64,000 nucleotides of DNA from Bacillus atrophaeus (GCF_001584335.1 NZ_LSBB01000001.1:434001-498000), one strand, 5' to 3'. Positions 43,671-52,570 are shown, counted from the first letter of the stretch. Program-made: numbers and translations. The notes: a model not told the origin generated them from the sequence alone.

Positions 43671-44262
43671 TTATTTAAGAAAGCAAAGGGAGAGCCGCTG
43701 ACTTTGCATATCCGGGTTCATTATTGGTTAAGTGGTGCGATCAGAGGCAACGGTTAATAGGGAAACGATAGACGCGTTCGAAGAAAAAGGGTACTTGGTT
43801 ATACGCGGAAATTGGCTGAAAGGAGATTGCATTGAGATCGACTTACCCATGAATCTTCATCCCTATCAAGCGAGGGATGATCCGAAGAAAAGTGTGATTA
43901 TGTATGGACCTGTTGTGCTTGCCGGTGCATTGGGGAGGATTAACTTTCCTGAAACAGATATACTGGATGATCATCTGGCATTAAATAATCATCCTTTAAT
44001 TGATGTTCCCGTTTTAGTGGCTGATGAACAGATGGAAGAGTGGATAAAGCGAACAGACGATACGTCACTCGTCTTTCAAACGGAGCCGATTGGCCAGCCG
44101 AATCATGCAGAGATCACGCTTGTGCCGTTTTATGAGCTCCATCATCAGCGTTACTCCATCTACTGGTATCTCATGAATGAAGAGGAATATCTTTATTTTA
44201 AAGATGAAGAAAAAGAAAAACACACGGAGGAGATGAACCCACGAGAAAAGGACTGCCTTTGA
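43660..44262 (+). pseudogene. C-terminal remnant of a GH127-type beta-L-arabinofuranosidase, frameshifted
   Basis: The frame begins EPLTLHIRVHYWLSGAI, shifts near 43735 and continues SEATVNRETIDAFEEKGYLVIRGNWLKGDCIEIDLPMN, VIMYGPVVLAGALG and HAEITLVPFYELHHQRYSIYWYLM to a stop at 44260. These match the C-terminal beta-sandwich region of GH127 (DUF1680) enzymes. The N-terminal catalytic domain (some 450 residues) is absent. It starts inside or right next to the AraC fragment, so a deletion joined them. Confidence 0.7.
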
Positions 44263-44411
44263 TTCAGCAGTTTGAATATATTTTCGATTTTATAGGGATT
44301 TCTTTTGGCGGTTATGTATTAGGAGAAGGCAACCGGCCCGGCGATATTTTACACGATCAACATGCATTGTCTGCTGCCAGCCAGTTATTGAAAAGAAGTG
44401 ATTTTATATGA
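44226..44411 (+). pseudogene. ywqN: C-terminal remnant of the flavodoxin-like oxidoreductase YwqN
   Basis: A frame overlapping the end of the GH127 remnant reads RKGLPLIQQFEYIFDFIGIS, FGGYVLGEGNRPGDILHDQH and ALSAASQLLKRSDFI, the C-terminal part of an NAD(P)H-dependent FMN reductase of the WrbA/YwqN type. No start or flavin-binding N-terminus is present. Its stop codon overlaps the ywqO start (ATGA), as expected for the ywqN-ywqO order in B. subtilis, so synteny resumes here. Confidence 0.65.
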
Positions 44412-44641
44412 AAATTTTAGTAGCTATACTCATTGGAATGCTGACTGTGGGATTATACTTATCTTTGAAATTTCAATCATCTGCAGAATGGACATATGTT
44501 AAAACAGAACCGCACAACGGTAAAACAAATAAGCAATTTGTCCGAATGGCAGGGGGCACCTTACAAATAAAGTATAAAGTCAAAAACGATGAAGATGAAG
44601 AAACGGTCTGCATGACAAACGGGATCTCCGGACCAAAATAA
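44408..44641 (+). CDS. ywqO: Small membrane-anchored protein YwqO
   Basis: A 77-residue protein with an N-terminal membrane helix or uncleaved signal (MKILVAILIGMLTVGLYLSL), followed by a soluble extracytoplasmic part ending VKNDEDEETVCMTNGISGPK. Its ATG overlaps the stop of the ywqN remnant. With ywqN decayed it has no strong ribosome site of its own, so expression is uncertain. Function unknown. Confidence 0.6.
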   Translation: MKILVAILIGMLTVGLYLSLKFQSSAEWTYVKTEPHNGKTNKQFVRMAGGTLQIKYKVKNDEDEETVCMTNGISGPK

Positions 44642-44667
44642 AAAAGCACCTGTACAGGTGCTTTTTC
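44641..44667. terminator. Bidirectional terminator between ywqO and ywrA
   Basis: AAAAAGCACCTG pairs perfectly with CAGGTGCTTTTT. Confidence 0.9.
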
Positions 44668-45202
44668 ACAAATAAGGAACCACAAGCCCGCCGTATAAAA
44701 ACGCCGCAATAATAAGAAAAGCGGGATGCAGCTTAAATTTTGTAAGGGCGAGGAGTGAAATGCCCGCGATCACAAGAGATTGAATCCATCCGATGGCTTT
44801 GATGCCGTCTGCTCCGATTTGCCATGTGAGGATGAGCATCATCACGGCAATGACGGGCTGGACGGACAGGGTCATGCCTTTGATCACCGGCGATTGACGG
44901 AAGCGCTGAATGATACGTAAAAGGACAATCAGTGCGAGGGCGGACGGCACAACAGTTGCGATCAGCGCAATCAGAAATCCGGGCCATCCGCCTGCGCTGT
45001 AGCCGACATAAGCCGCGATCTTCGTTGCGATTGGACCGGGCAGTGCGTTTGCGAGTGCGAGCATGTTTGAGAATTGGTCGTTTGACAGCCAGTTGTATCT
45101 GTTCACGACTTCTTCAAACATAAGCGGAATAGACGCAGGGCCGCCGCCGTATCCCAGAACATTTGCGATAAAAAACGCCAGAAATACATATAAAAAGATC
45201 AT
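44666..45202 (-). CDS. ywrA: Chromate transporter half YwrA
   Basis: A 178-residue short CHR-family protein with about five membrane segments. It has GYGGGPASIPLMFEEVV near the N-terminus and NALPGPIATKIAAYVGYSAGGWPG, the family's conserved motifs. Short CHR proteins work as pairs; its partner is ywrB, which overlaps it by four bases. Together they export chromate or a related oxyanion. Third gene of the ywrCBA operon. Confidence 0.88.
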   Translation of the reverse strand: MIFLYVFLAFFIANVLGYGGGPASIPLMFEEVVNRYNWLSNDQFSNMLALANALPGPIATKIAAYVGYSAGGWPGFLIALIATVVPSALALIVLLRIIQRFRQSPVIKGMTLSVQPVIAVMMLILTWQIGADGIKAIGWIQSLVIAGISLLALTKFKLHPAFLIIAAFLYGGLVVPYL

Positions 45203-45792
45203 GAGGCGGACATTCCTTTGTCTTTATTATTTTTATTGGATATTTTGTTTTTTAGTTTAAAGTGAAATGCCCCGTATGCTAAGAAAATGATAATGACGAT
45301 GCCAGGATTGATTTGTAGAAATTGAAGGCCGGTAAAAGCGATCATAAAAAACAGGATGCCGGTGACCCAGCCGAAACCTTTGAGCGCTTTTTGTCCAAAC
45401 TCATAAGCCATGATTCCGAGCATCACCGCGATAACAGGCGTCACAGCGCCGATCATACCTGCGACAACAGCCGAATGGCTTAAGACGTTAACGGCCGCAA
45501 ACAAGGCAACCATGGCGAGACAGGTCGGCAGAATATGCGCGGCTGTTGCGATGATTGCACCGCATGTTCCCTTCAGTTTATAGCCTAAGTATGCCGCCAT
45601 TTTTGTCGCGATCGGTCCGGGCAGCGCGTTGGCGATTGCCAGTATTTCTCCGAATTCATTATCATCAATCCACTTATATTTCGTAACGGCTTCATGGCGG
45701 ATCAGCGGAATGACGGATGGCCCGCCGCCGAATCCCAATATTCCGGTACGCACCATGGCGGCCGTCATATCCCGATAAGCATGGTTTTTCAT
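45199..45792 (-). CDS. ywrB: Chromate transporter half YwrB
   Basis: A 197-residue short CHR-family partner of YwrA, with GILGFGGGPSVIPLIRHEAV and NALPGPIATKMAAYLGYKLKGTCGA, five or six membrane segments and a basic C-terminal tail (KNKISNKNNKDKG). Start ATG 45792 follows AAAGGGGAG. It lies 13 bases after ywrC. The two halves arise from a duplicated domain with opposite topology, as known for this family. Confidence 0.88.
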   Translation of the reverse strand: MKNHAYRDMTAAMVRTGILGFGGGPSVIPLIRHEAVTKYKWIDDNEFGEILAIANALPGPIATKMAAYLGYKLKGTCGAIIATAAHILPTCLAMVALFAAVNVLSHSAVVAGMIGAVTPVIAVMLGIMAYEFGQKALKGFGWVTGILFFMIAFTGLQFLQINPGIVIIIFLAYGAFHFKLKNKISNKNNKDKGMSAS

Positions 45793-45805
45793 CAGTTTCT
45801 CCCCT

Positions 45806-46282
45806 TTACAGCTTCATTCCCATACGGCTTTTATATCGTTTGATCAGCATCTGGCAATCGACACTGACAACTCCCTGCAGCGGATACAGCCGTTTTGTCA
45901 GAAATTCTTCCATTTCTTGATCATTTGCAAATATTCCGTGCATGTGCAGTTTACTCGGCCCTGTCATGTGATAAAGGCTTGTGACCGCGGGTTCTTCCTC
46001 AAGCTGTAAGGCAACTTCCTCTAAGTACTGCGGTTCCACCTCGACATTAAAAAACACGGAGACGTGAATCCCGATTTTAGCGGGATTAATCACGGCGGTG
46101 AATTTTTCGATGACACCGGTTTCGATGAGCTGATTAATCCGTGACTGAACGGCGACGCGTGATAAACCGACCCTTTTCCCAAGATCGGTATAGGAAATCC
46201 TGCCTTCCTCATGCAAAATGGTCAGAATTTGTTTATCTATATCATCAACAACGAGATTAGGAATTTGATATTCATTTCCCAT
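45806..46282 (-). CDS. ywrC: Lrp/AsnC-family regulator YwrC (ChrS)
   Basis: A 158-residue Lrp-type regulator. The N-terminal HTH is [44 protein letters not shown]; the C-terminal RAM ligand-binding domain follows (about 75-150). ATG 46282 ([10 protein letters not shown]) is preferred because AGGTGGAG precedes it. It heads the ywrCBA operon and in B. subtilis controls chromate response of the operon. Confidence 0.88.
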   Translation of the reverse strand: MGNEYQIPNLVVDDIDKQILTILHEEGRISYTDLGKRVGLSRVAVQSRINQLIETGVIEKFTAVINPAKIGIHVSVFFNVEVEPQYLEEVALQLEEEPAVTSLYHMTGPSKLHMHGIFANDQEMEEFLTKRLYPLQGVVSVDCQMLIKRYKSRMGMKL

Positions 46283-46495
46283 TTGCTCCACCTGCTTTCT
46301 TCAACCTTTTAGAAAACATTTTATCATATAAAATTCGTTTCGTTTGAAGAAATTTAATTTTGTTTTCTTAACGAATGTAAATGAGTTATTTCATTTTCGA
46401 AAAGTAAATAGTTCGTCAGTTTTTCTTCCTGATCAGTAGAGGGCAGAAAGGAAGCTCCTTATACTAAAGAAAATTTCTCAAAAAGGGGCCTTGGC

Positions 46496-46880
46496 ATGAA
46501 CAAATCAATCATCGGAACAAAGCAAATGGTTGTCAGTCCGCATTATCGCATCGCAAGCGCAAGGCGGTGAAGGCCAGCCGCAGACTCAGACGGCCATCAT
46601 CACCCGGATGCTCGATTACGGAATGCATCCTCAGCAGGCGATCAACGAGCCGCGCTGGGTATGGGGCCGGACGTGGGGAGAGGATTATGAAGGGCTCAGG
46701 CTGGAAGGCAGGATAGAACCGGAAACGATAGAAAAGCTCAGAAAAAGCGGCCATGTAGTGGAGGTCGTCAGTAATTTTGACAGACTGATGGGACACGCCG
46801 GAGCTATTTTGATAGATGATGAGCATTTTCTCCAAGGCGGCGCCGATCCGCGGGGAGACGGGGCTGCGGTTGGGGTCTGA
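46496..46880 (+). pseudogene. ywrD: Gamma-glutamyltransferase-like YwrD with a large internal deletion
   Basis: The original start is intact: AAAAGGGG, ATG 46496, MNKSIIGTKQMVVSPHY. About 50 bases in, the sequence jumps to the far C-terminus of the enzyme in a different frame: ASQAQGGEGQPQTQTAIITR, LDYGMHPQQAINEPRWVWGR, HAGAILIDDEHFLQGGADPRGDG. Roughly 400 codons, including the autoprocessing threonine and nucleophile, are missing. The N-terminal frame reaches a TGA a few codons after the junction. Inactive. Confidence 0.88.
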
Positions 46881-46888
46881 GGAAACGT

Positions 46889-47233
46889 TTAGAAGAAAAT
46901 GCACATATAAATAAAGATCACTAGAAACAAGCACGTGCCAAACAGATTGTAGATATATTGTTTTTCTTCCGGCTCATACTTCCATTCCATAAAGGTGCGA
47001 AATGAGCTAAGCAAAAGAAAGAATAAGATAATCATATACTCTGTGGGAAAATAGATGAGCGCGATGAGATAACTAATGAGCAGGACAATCTCCAGCCATC
47101 TCTGTGTACTGTTTACAGGCTTATAACGCCAGCCCGGCTTATGTATGCCGAGTTTTTTCTTAGCATAGAAATGAAAGGCTATACTGAAAGCCGCGGCGAT
47201 CAGCATTAAAATAATAAAGTGAAGCGTACTCAT
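46889..47233 (-). CDS. ywrE: DUF4181-like membrane protein (ywrE position)
   Basis: A 114-residue protein with three or four hydrophobic segments (about 4-22, 47-63, 65-77 and 95-114) and a central basic part, KKKLGIHKPGWRYKPVNSTQRW. It looks like the DUF4181 family. Start ATG 47233 follows GGGGG. Position between ywrD and ywrF corresponds to B. subtilis ywrE. Function unknown. Confidence 0.6.
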   Translation of the reverse strand: MSTLHFIILMLIAAAFSIAFHFYAKKKLGIHKPGWRYKPVNSTQRWLEIVLLISYLIALIYFPTEYMIILFFLLLSSFRTFMEWKYEPEEKQYIYNLFGTCLFLVIFIYMCIFF

Positions 47234-47296
47234 ATAAAAACCCCCAACGATTAAGTCTTTCTTTTTTATACGAAGCGGCAGGGCAGAAGTTTCATA

Positions 47297-47331
47297 AAAA
47301 AAAACACCCGGAAGTTACTCCGGGTGTCCTA
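47297..47331 (-). terminator. Terminator of the PTS/epimerase operon
   Basis: On the minus strand ACACCCGGAG pairs with CTTCCGGGTGT and a long T-run follows. The stem includes the epimerase stop codon. Confidence 0.88.
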
Positions 47332-48016
47332 TATCAGCGGTGTTTGTCTGCTGCTGAAAGATGTTCTTCATTTTATCCCAGGCGATTTTTGTATTTTCAT
47401 CGAGGTCAAATAAGCCCGAGTTGCCGATAATAAAAATATCATTTCCCGCTTCTGCAAGCGTGCGGAAGGTTTTTTCATTACAAGAGCCGTCTACTTCAAT
47501 AACATACGTATAGTGATTCGTCTCTCTAATTTTTTTAGCGTCACGGATTTTTTCTGTCATTTCTGCGATAAACGGCTGTCCGGCAAAGCCCGGATCGACC
47601 GTCATAATCGTGAGCTTATCAATCAGATGCACGTACGGGCTGATCCAATCAAGCGGTGTGGCAGGGTTCAGCACGATCCCGACCTTTGCGCCATAATCCT
47701 TGATTTTTCTGATCAACCGGAATGCATTCCGGTTAATGGTCTCGGCGTGCACGCTGATATAATCTGCGCCGGCCTCAGCCGTCATGTCTATGAAATCTTC
47801 AGGCTTTTCGACCATCAAGTGCGCGTCAATAGGGAGGTTCGTCATCATTCTAAGCTGGCTGATGAAAAACGGAGACAGCGTGATGTTTTTCACGAAATGG
47901 CCGTCCATGATATCAACATGGTACATATCGGCCCGGCTGTTTAAAATCGAAATCTGCTCGTTGAATTTCGTTAAATCCATACACATTAAAGAAGGCGAAA
48001 ATTGGTATTTCATCAT
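47315..48016 (-). CDS. alsE: D-allulose-6-phosphate 3-epimerase-like (ribulose-phosphate epimerase family)
   Basis: A 233-residue TIM-barrel epimerase: FSPSLMCMDLTKFNEQI, YHVDIMDGHFVKNITLSP, DAHLMVEKPEDFI, GIVLNPATPLD, MTVDPGFAGQPFI and VIEVDGSCNEKT contain the two Asp/His metal-ligand pairs of ribulose-5-phosphate 3-epimerases. The long MCMDL/VKNITLSP version looks like AlsE, which interconverts D-allulose-6-P and D-fructose-6-P. Last gene of an operon with PTS genes, so it should act on the PTS product. The symbol reflects family, not proven substrate. Confidence 0.72.
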   Translation of the reverse strand: MMKYQFSPSLMCMDLTKFNEQISILNSRADMYHVDIMDGHFVKNITLSPFFISQLRMMTNLPIDAHLMVEKPEDFIDMTAEAGADYISVHAETINRNAFRLIRKIKDYGAKVGIVLNPATPLDWISPYVHLIDKLTIMTVDPGFAGQPFIAEMTEKIRDAKKIRETNHYTYVIEVDGSCNEKTFRTLAEAGNDIFIIGNSGLFDLDENTKIAWDKMKNIFQQQTNTADIGHPE

Positions 48017-48028
48017 GTATACCTCGCT

Positions 48029-49291
48029 TTAGTTGAATAGTTGAATGATCCAGCCAAGGATAATGCCGATAATGCCAAAGTCTGAATCACCATATGTGGT
48101 TCCTTCAAACCCGAGGGAACCGAGAACCGGCAAGAGAAGCGCCGGCAGAAAAGAAATAAGGAGACCATTGGCAAACGCCCCGATCACGGCTCCGCGAACT
48201 CCGCCGGTCGCGTTGCCATAAACCCCGGCTGCCGCTCCTGTGAAAAAATGAGGGACAAGCCCTGGAACAATGACACTGAGGCTGAAGACCGGAAGAAGGA
48301 AAATCGAGACAACCCCCGCCAGAAAACTGGATAGAAATCCGATAATTACGGCGTTTGGCGCAAAAGGAAAGACCGTCGGACAGTCGAGAGCGGGCTTGGC
48401 GCCTTTCACAAGTTTTTCGGCGATGCCTTTAAAGGCAGGCACAATTTCCGCGATCACCATCCTTACGCCGGCTAAAATGATATATACACCGGCAGCGAAG
48501 GTAATGGCCTGCATGAAGGAATAAACAAGATAATGGCTGCCGCCGCTTAACGATGATTCAATGTAACCCTTCCCTGCAAATGGGGCGACAATAAAGAAAA
48601 GAAGGGCCATCGTCAATGAAATCGAGACTGACGTATCACGCAGAAACCCTAATGATTTTGGGACTTTAATGTCCTCTGTCGAATGGGCAGTATTGCCGAC
48701 ACGCTTGCCGAGAAAACCGGCGATAAAGTAGCCGACAGAGCCGAAATGCCCGAGGGCAAGATCGTCACTTCCGGTAATTTTCTTTGTATAAGGCTGAAGA
48801 ATCGCTGGTGACAGAACCATAAGCCCCCCTAGAATAATGGCCCCGGCTGCAATGAGCGGAACGCCGCTGACGCCGCCGGTAATCAGCACGGCAGAGATCA
48901 GCGAAGCCATGTAGAGGATGTGATGGCCGGTTAAGAAAATATATTTGAACGGTGTCAGCCGTGCCAGCAGAATGTTAACAATCATTCCGAAAATCATAAT
49001 TAATGCGGTTTCTGTTCCGAATGTTTTTTGGGCAATCGCTGAAATTGCATCGGTATTCGGAACGATGCCTTTAATATGGAATGCCTTTTCGAACATGCTG
49101 CTGAATACGGCGAGGGAATCCGAGACAATGGCGGCCCCGGCGCTGAGAATGACAAAGCCCATGGCTGTTTTCAGTGTGCCTGACACGGTATCAGCCGCGT
49201 TTTTCTTTTGCAGGAGAAGACCGGCTAAGGCGAAAAGTCCGATTAAAATAGCCGGAGTTCCAAGGAAATCGTTTATTAGAAAATCAATCAT
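48029..49291 (-). CDS. PTS permease IIC, ascorbate (UlaA/SgaT) type
   Basis: A 420-residue polytopic permease (about 10-11 membrane segments) with ALARLTPFKYIFLTGHHILYMA-type motifs (LARLTPFKYIFLTGHH), GFLGKRVGNTAHSTED and FTGAAAGVYGNATGG, characteristic of UlaA/SgaT rather than glucose-type IIC. ATG 49291 follows GGGGGTG; GTG 49300 overlaps that site. With the IIB encoded upstream and the IIA fused to the regulator it makes a full PTS for an unidentified sugar or polyol. Confidence 0.8.
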   Translation of the reverse strand: MIDFLINDFLGTPAILIGLFALAGLLLQKKNAADTVSGTLKTAMGFVILSAGAAIVSDSLAVFSSMFEKAFHIKGIVPNTDAISAIAQKTFGTETALIMIFGMIVNILLARLTPFKYIFLTGHHILYMASLISAVLITGGVSGVPLIAAGAIILGGLMVLSPAILQPYTKKITGSDDLALGHFGSVGYFIAGFLGKRVGNTAHSTEDIKVPKSLGFLRDTSVSISLTMALLFFIVAPFAGKGYIESSLSGGSHYLVYSFMQAITFAAGVYIILAGVRMVIAEIVPAFKGIAEKLVKGAKPALDCPTVFPFAPNAVIIGFLSSFLAGVVSIFLLPVFSLSVIVPGLVPHFFTGAAAGVYGNATGGVRGAVIGAFANGLLISFLPALLLPVLGSLGFEGTTYGDSDFGIIGIILGWIIQLFN

Positions 49292-49323
49292 ACGTTGCAC
49301 CCCCGTTGTCTGTCTTTTTTTGT

Positions 49324-49590
49324 TTACAAGTTATTCAGGATGGCTTCTTTGATTTCATTTTGATCGAGCAGGTTTTTGAGGCCGGCTACCGTACGGATGC
49401 CGTCATCAAGACTCGACACGATATCCGTTGAGCCGAGGTACAGATCCGCTGTTTCTGTTTTGCTTGAAGTGAGATCTGTATGGGAGACTTCTGCGTCAAT
49501 GTTCAGTTCCTCAATTATTTTTTTCACATTCATTTCAACAATAAAGCTTGAACCGAGTCCGTTTCCGCAAACGATCAATATTTTTTTCAT
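49324..49590 (-). CDS. PTS IIB component, lactose/ascorbate type
   Basis: An 88-residue PTS IIB domain starting MKKILIVCGNGLGSSFIVEM. The cysteine in VCGNGLGSS is the phosphorylated residue and the phosphate loop follows it. The length equals a stand-alone UlaB. It lies 11 bases after the regulator gene and 32 bases before the IIC. It receives phosphate from a IIA, which here is probably the C-terminal domain of the regulator. Confidence 0.85.
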   Translation of the reverse strand: MKKILIVCGNGLGSSFIVEMNVKKIIEELNIDAEVSHTDLTSSKTETADLYLGSTDIVSSLDDGIRTVAGLKNLLDQNEIKEAILNNL

Positions 49591-49601
49591 CTGAATCTCT
49601 C

Positions 49602-51689
49602 CTATATTGAGTATTTTTTAATCAGCGTCAGTACTTGTTCCGCCGATTCTGCGTTTATTAGATATTGAATGTTTTCGGGATCGCCCAGCATATTTGTCAG
49701 CTGGGAGAGCGCTTTTAAATGGGTTTCATTGTCGATTGCAGCAAGTACGATGATCAGCTGGGCTGTATGCTCGGGCTGATCTGAAAACGAAACGCCTTCT
49801 TTCAGTCTTAAAAAGCTCATTCCGATCTTGTTGACGCCATCCTCAGGTCTCGCGTGGGGAATGGCTACCTTTGGCGTAATGACAATATAGGGGCCGAGCG
49901 TTTTGATCGTGTTGATCATGGCCTCAATATATTGAGGAGTGATAGAGCCGTCATCCAGAAGCGGTTTTGCTGCCAGGCGGACGGCTTCCTCCCAGTTGCG
50001 GGCAGAGTGGGTCATTGTGATGTTTTGGTGTGTCATTAATTCAGCAAGCATTGGTTTATCATTCGCCTCCTTTTTGTGTTTGTACGGCTGTCCTAAGTAT
50101 TCGGCAACTTCTTGTAACAGCTCATTTTTATGAAATACATCTGCATGTTTTTCGATAATCGTCATCAAATCGCGGGCGCATGGGTGGAAACGGGAGGCTG
50201 CGCCTGAAAGAGCGTCCACTTTTTTCAGCAGGCTGATTTTTTCCTGGCTATTTAAAATCGGATTGACAATAAATACAGGGACGCCTCTGTCAGGAAGCGG
50301 TGCGGTTGAAATCAGAAAGTCTGCATCAACCGCCATCGTTTCATAGACCCGGCTTGAGACAGTGCGTAAAATATCGACATTCGGCAAAAGGTCCTCAATC
50401 TGGCTTTGCAAAATCTTTGAAGTACCGATTCCGCCGGGACAGACAATGACGGTTGTTTTTCTGCTGGAGGGAACCACGCCCTCACGTTTCATCCAGCCGC
50501 CGAAATGCATGGCGATAAACGCTGTTTCTTCACTGCTGATGGTGTGCCTGACCTCTTTTTCGAGATGATGAACGACCTTTTTAGTCAAATTGTATATATC
50601 GCTGTATTTTGTTTGAATGGAGGCCGCCACATCACTTTCATTGTTCGAGATGTCGTATTTGATTCTGTAATACGCAGATCTCAAGTGAAGCGTCAGGTGT
50701 TTCCTCAGGCTTTCAGGATCTTGAAAAAGCACGCAGGCATAACGCTGAAAATCCACGACCATTTTGTCTGCAATGTCATGAATGTCCAGCTCGCCCGCTG
50801 TCAGACAGGATGAGGGAAACTGGCTGATCTTTGCCCCTAACAGGTGAATCGTAAAGTAACACAGCTCTTGATCAGGAATACAAGCTTCCGCAGGCAGATG
50901 AGCGGTTTCAAATGCCTGGACGGCTGCCCGGTACTCCTTCGTTTGCCGGATGGCGTACTGTTCTGCTTGGTCCAATTCAATTTCCTTTCCCGCTTTTATT
51001 CTGATAAGAAATAGGGTGAAGTGAACGCTTAAGCTGTTCAGCACGTGATCGGCATATTTGATTTGAAGCAGGCCTTCGCAATTCAGCAGAATGGAACGCA
51101 TCTTCCGGATAAGCGGCTCACAGGCGGTTCCGTCGGGACAAAGGTCAGCGGTTATGGATTTGCTGCCGTTTTTTTGCATCAGTTTATTCGTGTATTCCGC
51201 CAGCAGCTTGCGTTTTTGATGTTCAAGCCCGGACATAAAATAGCCTTTTTCCTTAGTGAAAGATAGTACGATGCCGAAGGTCTTCAGTTTTTCCCGGATA
51301 TGCTTCATATCCTGTATGGCGGTATTGCGGCTGACTCTGTTCAAAATGATAAAGTCTTGCAGGAGATGACGGCTGCTCCTTATTAAAAGGCGCACGATGA
51401 CTCTTGCCTGACGTTCGGAGGGAGAAAATTCATAGCTGTTATGTGTGAACGTTTTCATTTCTGATAAAAGGGATTTTTTTGTGTTGTCTTCCAAGTAGAA
51501 GCCCATGGAACGCATTCTTTTAATCGGTGATAATCCCGTCTCCTTCAGCCAGCCGTTAATTTTTTCAATGTCATAATACAGCGTTCTTCGAGAAATCTTT
51601 AAATGCTCGGTCAACTCGCTGCCAGTAACATAAGAGTTGGTGTTCATGACCAGATAAAGAATTGCTGAACTTCTTTGGTCCAAAGGCAT
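49602..51689 (-). CDS. PRD-containing transcriptional activator fused to PTS IIB- and IIA-like domains
   Basis: A 695-residue LicR/MtlR-type regulator. N-terminal HTH (SELTEHLKISRRTLYYDIEKI, about 18-38), a second HTH/Mga-like part (80-165), two PRDs (about 190-400, the second with EVRHTISSEETAFIAMHFGGW), a IIB-like domain (TVIVCPGGIGTSKILQSQI with Cys) and a C-terminal fructose/mannitol-type IIA (about 545-690, with VAIPHARPEDGVNKIG where His is phosphorylated). It should sense PTS phosphorylation and activate this operon. It starts at ATG 51689 behind AAGGAG. First gene of the operon. Confidence 0.87.
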   Translation of the reverse strand: MPLDQRSSAILYLVMNTNSYVTGSELTEHLKISRRTLYYDIEKINGWLKETGLSPIKRMRSMGFYLEDNTKKSLLSEMKTFTHNSYEFSPSERQARVIVRLLIRSSRHLLQDFIILNRVSRNTAIQDMKHIREKLKTFGIVLSFTKEKGYFMSGLEHQKRKLLAEYTNKLMQKNGSKSITADLCPDGTACEPLIRKMRSILLNCEGLLQIKYADHVLNSLSVHFTLFLIRIKAGKEIELDQAEQYAIRQTKEYRAAVQAFETAHLPAEACIPDQELCYFTIHLLGAKISQFPSSCLTAGELDIHDIADKMVVDFQRYACVLFQDPESLRKHLTLHLRSAYYRIKYDISNNESDVAASIQTKYSDIYNLTKKVVHHLEKEVRHTISSEETAFIAMHFGGWMKREGVVPSSRKTTVIVCPGGIGTSKILQSQIEDLLPNVDILRTVSSRVYETMAVDADFLISTAPLPDRGVPVFIVNPILNSQEKISLLKKVDALSGAASRFHPCARDLMTIIEKHADVFHKNELLQEVAEYLGQPYKHKKEANDKPMLAELMTHQNITMTHSARNWEEAVRLAAKPLLDDGSITPQYIEAMINTIKTLGPYIVITPKVAIPHARPEDGVNKIGMSFLRLKEGVSFSDQPEHTAQLIIVLAAIDNETHLKALSQLTNMLGDPENIQYLINAESAEQVLTLIKKYSI

Positions 51690-51886
51690 GATGATCAGCT
51701 CCTTATGTCAACGTAATATCGGTCTGCCGTCCTTCATCCGGCTCGTGCTTAATTAAATTGTACCGGGGAGGACCGGAATTTATAAGACCAAATCAGTGCA
51801 ATCGGTTTGTGCAAACACGAAGACAGTTAAATACATACCTTTCGCTTTTTAAATTTCAGCCGGTTGAAGAGATATAAGTAAGCTAA

Positions 51887-51919
51887 ACAAAAAGACCTCC
51901 ATTGGGAGGTCTTTTTGAC
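51887..51919. terminator. Bidirectional terminator upstream of ywrF 3' end
   Basis: AAAAAGACCTCC pairs with GGAGGTCTTTTT around ATTG. On the minus strand it follows the ywrF stop by some 30 bases. Confidence 0.8.
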
Positions 51920-51949
51920 TAGTTCTTTCTATTATAATAGTTTCATTTG

Positions 51950-52570
51950 TTAAGTAGGACGGATCAGCGTAAATTCCTCTCCAAGCTTGGAATATTGATT
52001 TCCCGCCAGTCTTGCGACAGCCTTTAATTCCTCGGTGATGACGTACCCTTTCTCCTTGTCATATACACGTTCATCTAAATGAAAACAGACAACTCTTCCA
52101 ATCAGCAGATCTGTTGTAACCGAGCCTTTATCATTTTCAAATGTGATATGCCGCTCTAATTTGCATTCAAAGCGAATGCGTGCTTCTTTAATGCCGGGAA
52201 CTGATACACAGGCGCTTTCCGCTGTATGCAGGGCGGTTTGCTCAACTTCGCTTTCCTCAGGGCTCAATCTTGCAGCGGTTTTGTTAATTTCTTCAATGAT
52301 ATCCTCATCACTGACATGTACGACAAATTCACCGCTGTATATTGCGTTTCTTGCTGTATCTTTTTGAATGCCTTCTGCCCTGGCGACGGAAATGCCGAGA
52401 AGCGGCGGATCGGAGCTGATGACGTTAAAGAAACTGAATGGCGCTGCATTGACAGCTCTGTTTGCGGAAGAAAGAGTTGTGACAAAAGCGACGGGTCTTG
52501 GGATAACGGCTCCAGACAGTAATTTATAAGTGTCTTTTGCACTGAGCTGCTCTGCTCGAAATGTGTACAT
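51950..52570 (-). CDS. ywrF: Flavin-reductase-like FMN-binding protein YwrF
   Basis: A 206-residue protein of the flavin reductase/DIM6-NTAB family: split-barrel fold with SGAVIPRPVAFVTTLSSANRAVNAAPFSFFNVISSDPPLLGIS as the FMN-binding signature. ATG 52570 (MYTFRAEQL) is chosen because GGTGG lies upstream. It probably supplies reduced flavin or acts as an oxidoreductase; the physiological partner is unknown. Monocistronic. Confidence 0.85.
   Translation of the reverse strand: MYTFRAEQLSAKDTYKLLSGAVIPRPVAFVTTLSSANRAVNAAPFSFFNVISSDPPLLGISVARAEGIQKDTARNAIYSGEFVVHVSDEDIIEEINKTAARLSPEESEVEQTALHTAESACVSVPGIKEARIRFECKLERHITFENDKGSVTTDLLIGRVVCFHLDERVYDKEKGYVITEELKAVARLAGNQYSKLGEEFTLIRPT

Noticed and set aside
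43732..44262. The GH127-like stretch as a complete gene
   Set aside because: It has only the C-terminal domain and no ribosome site, and the family similarity continues upstream in another frame.
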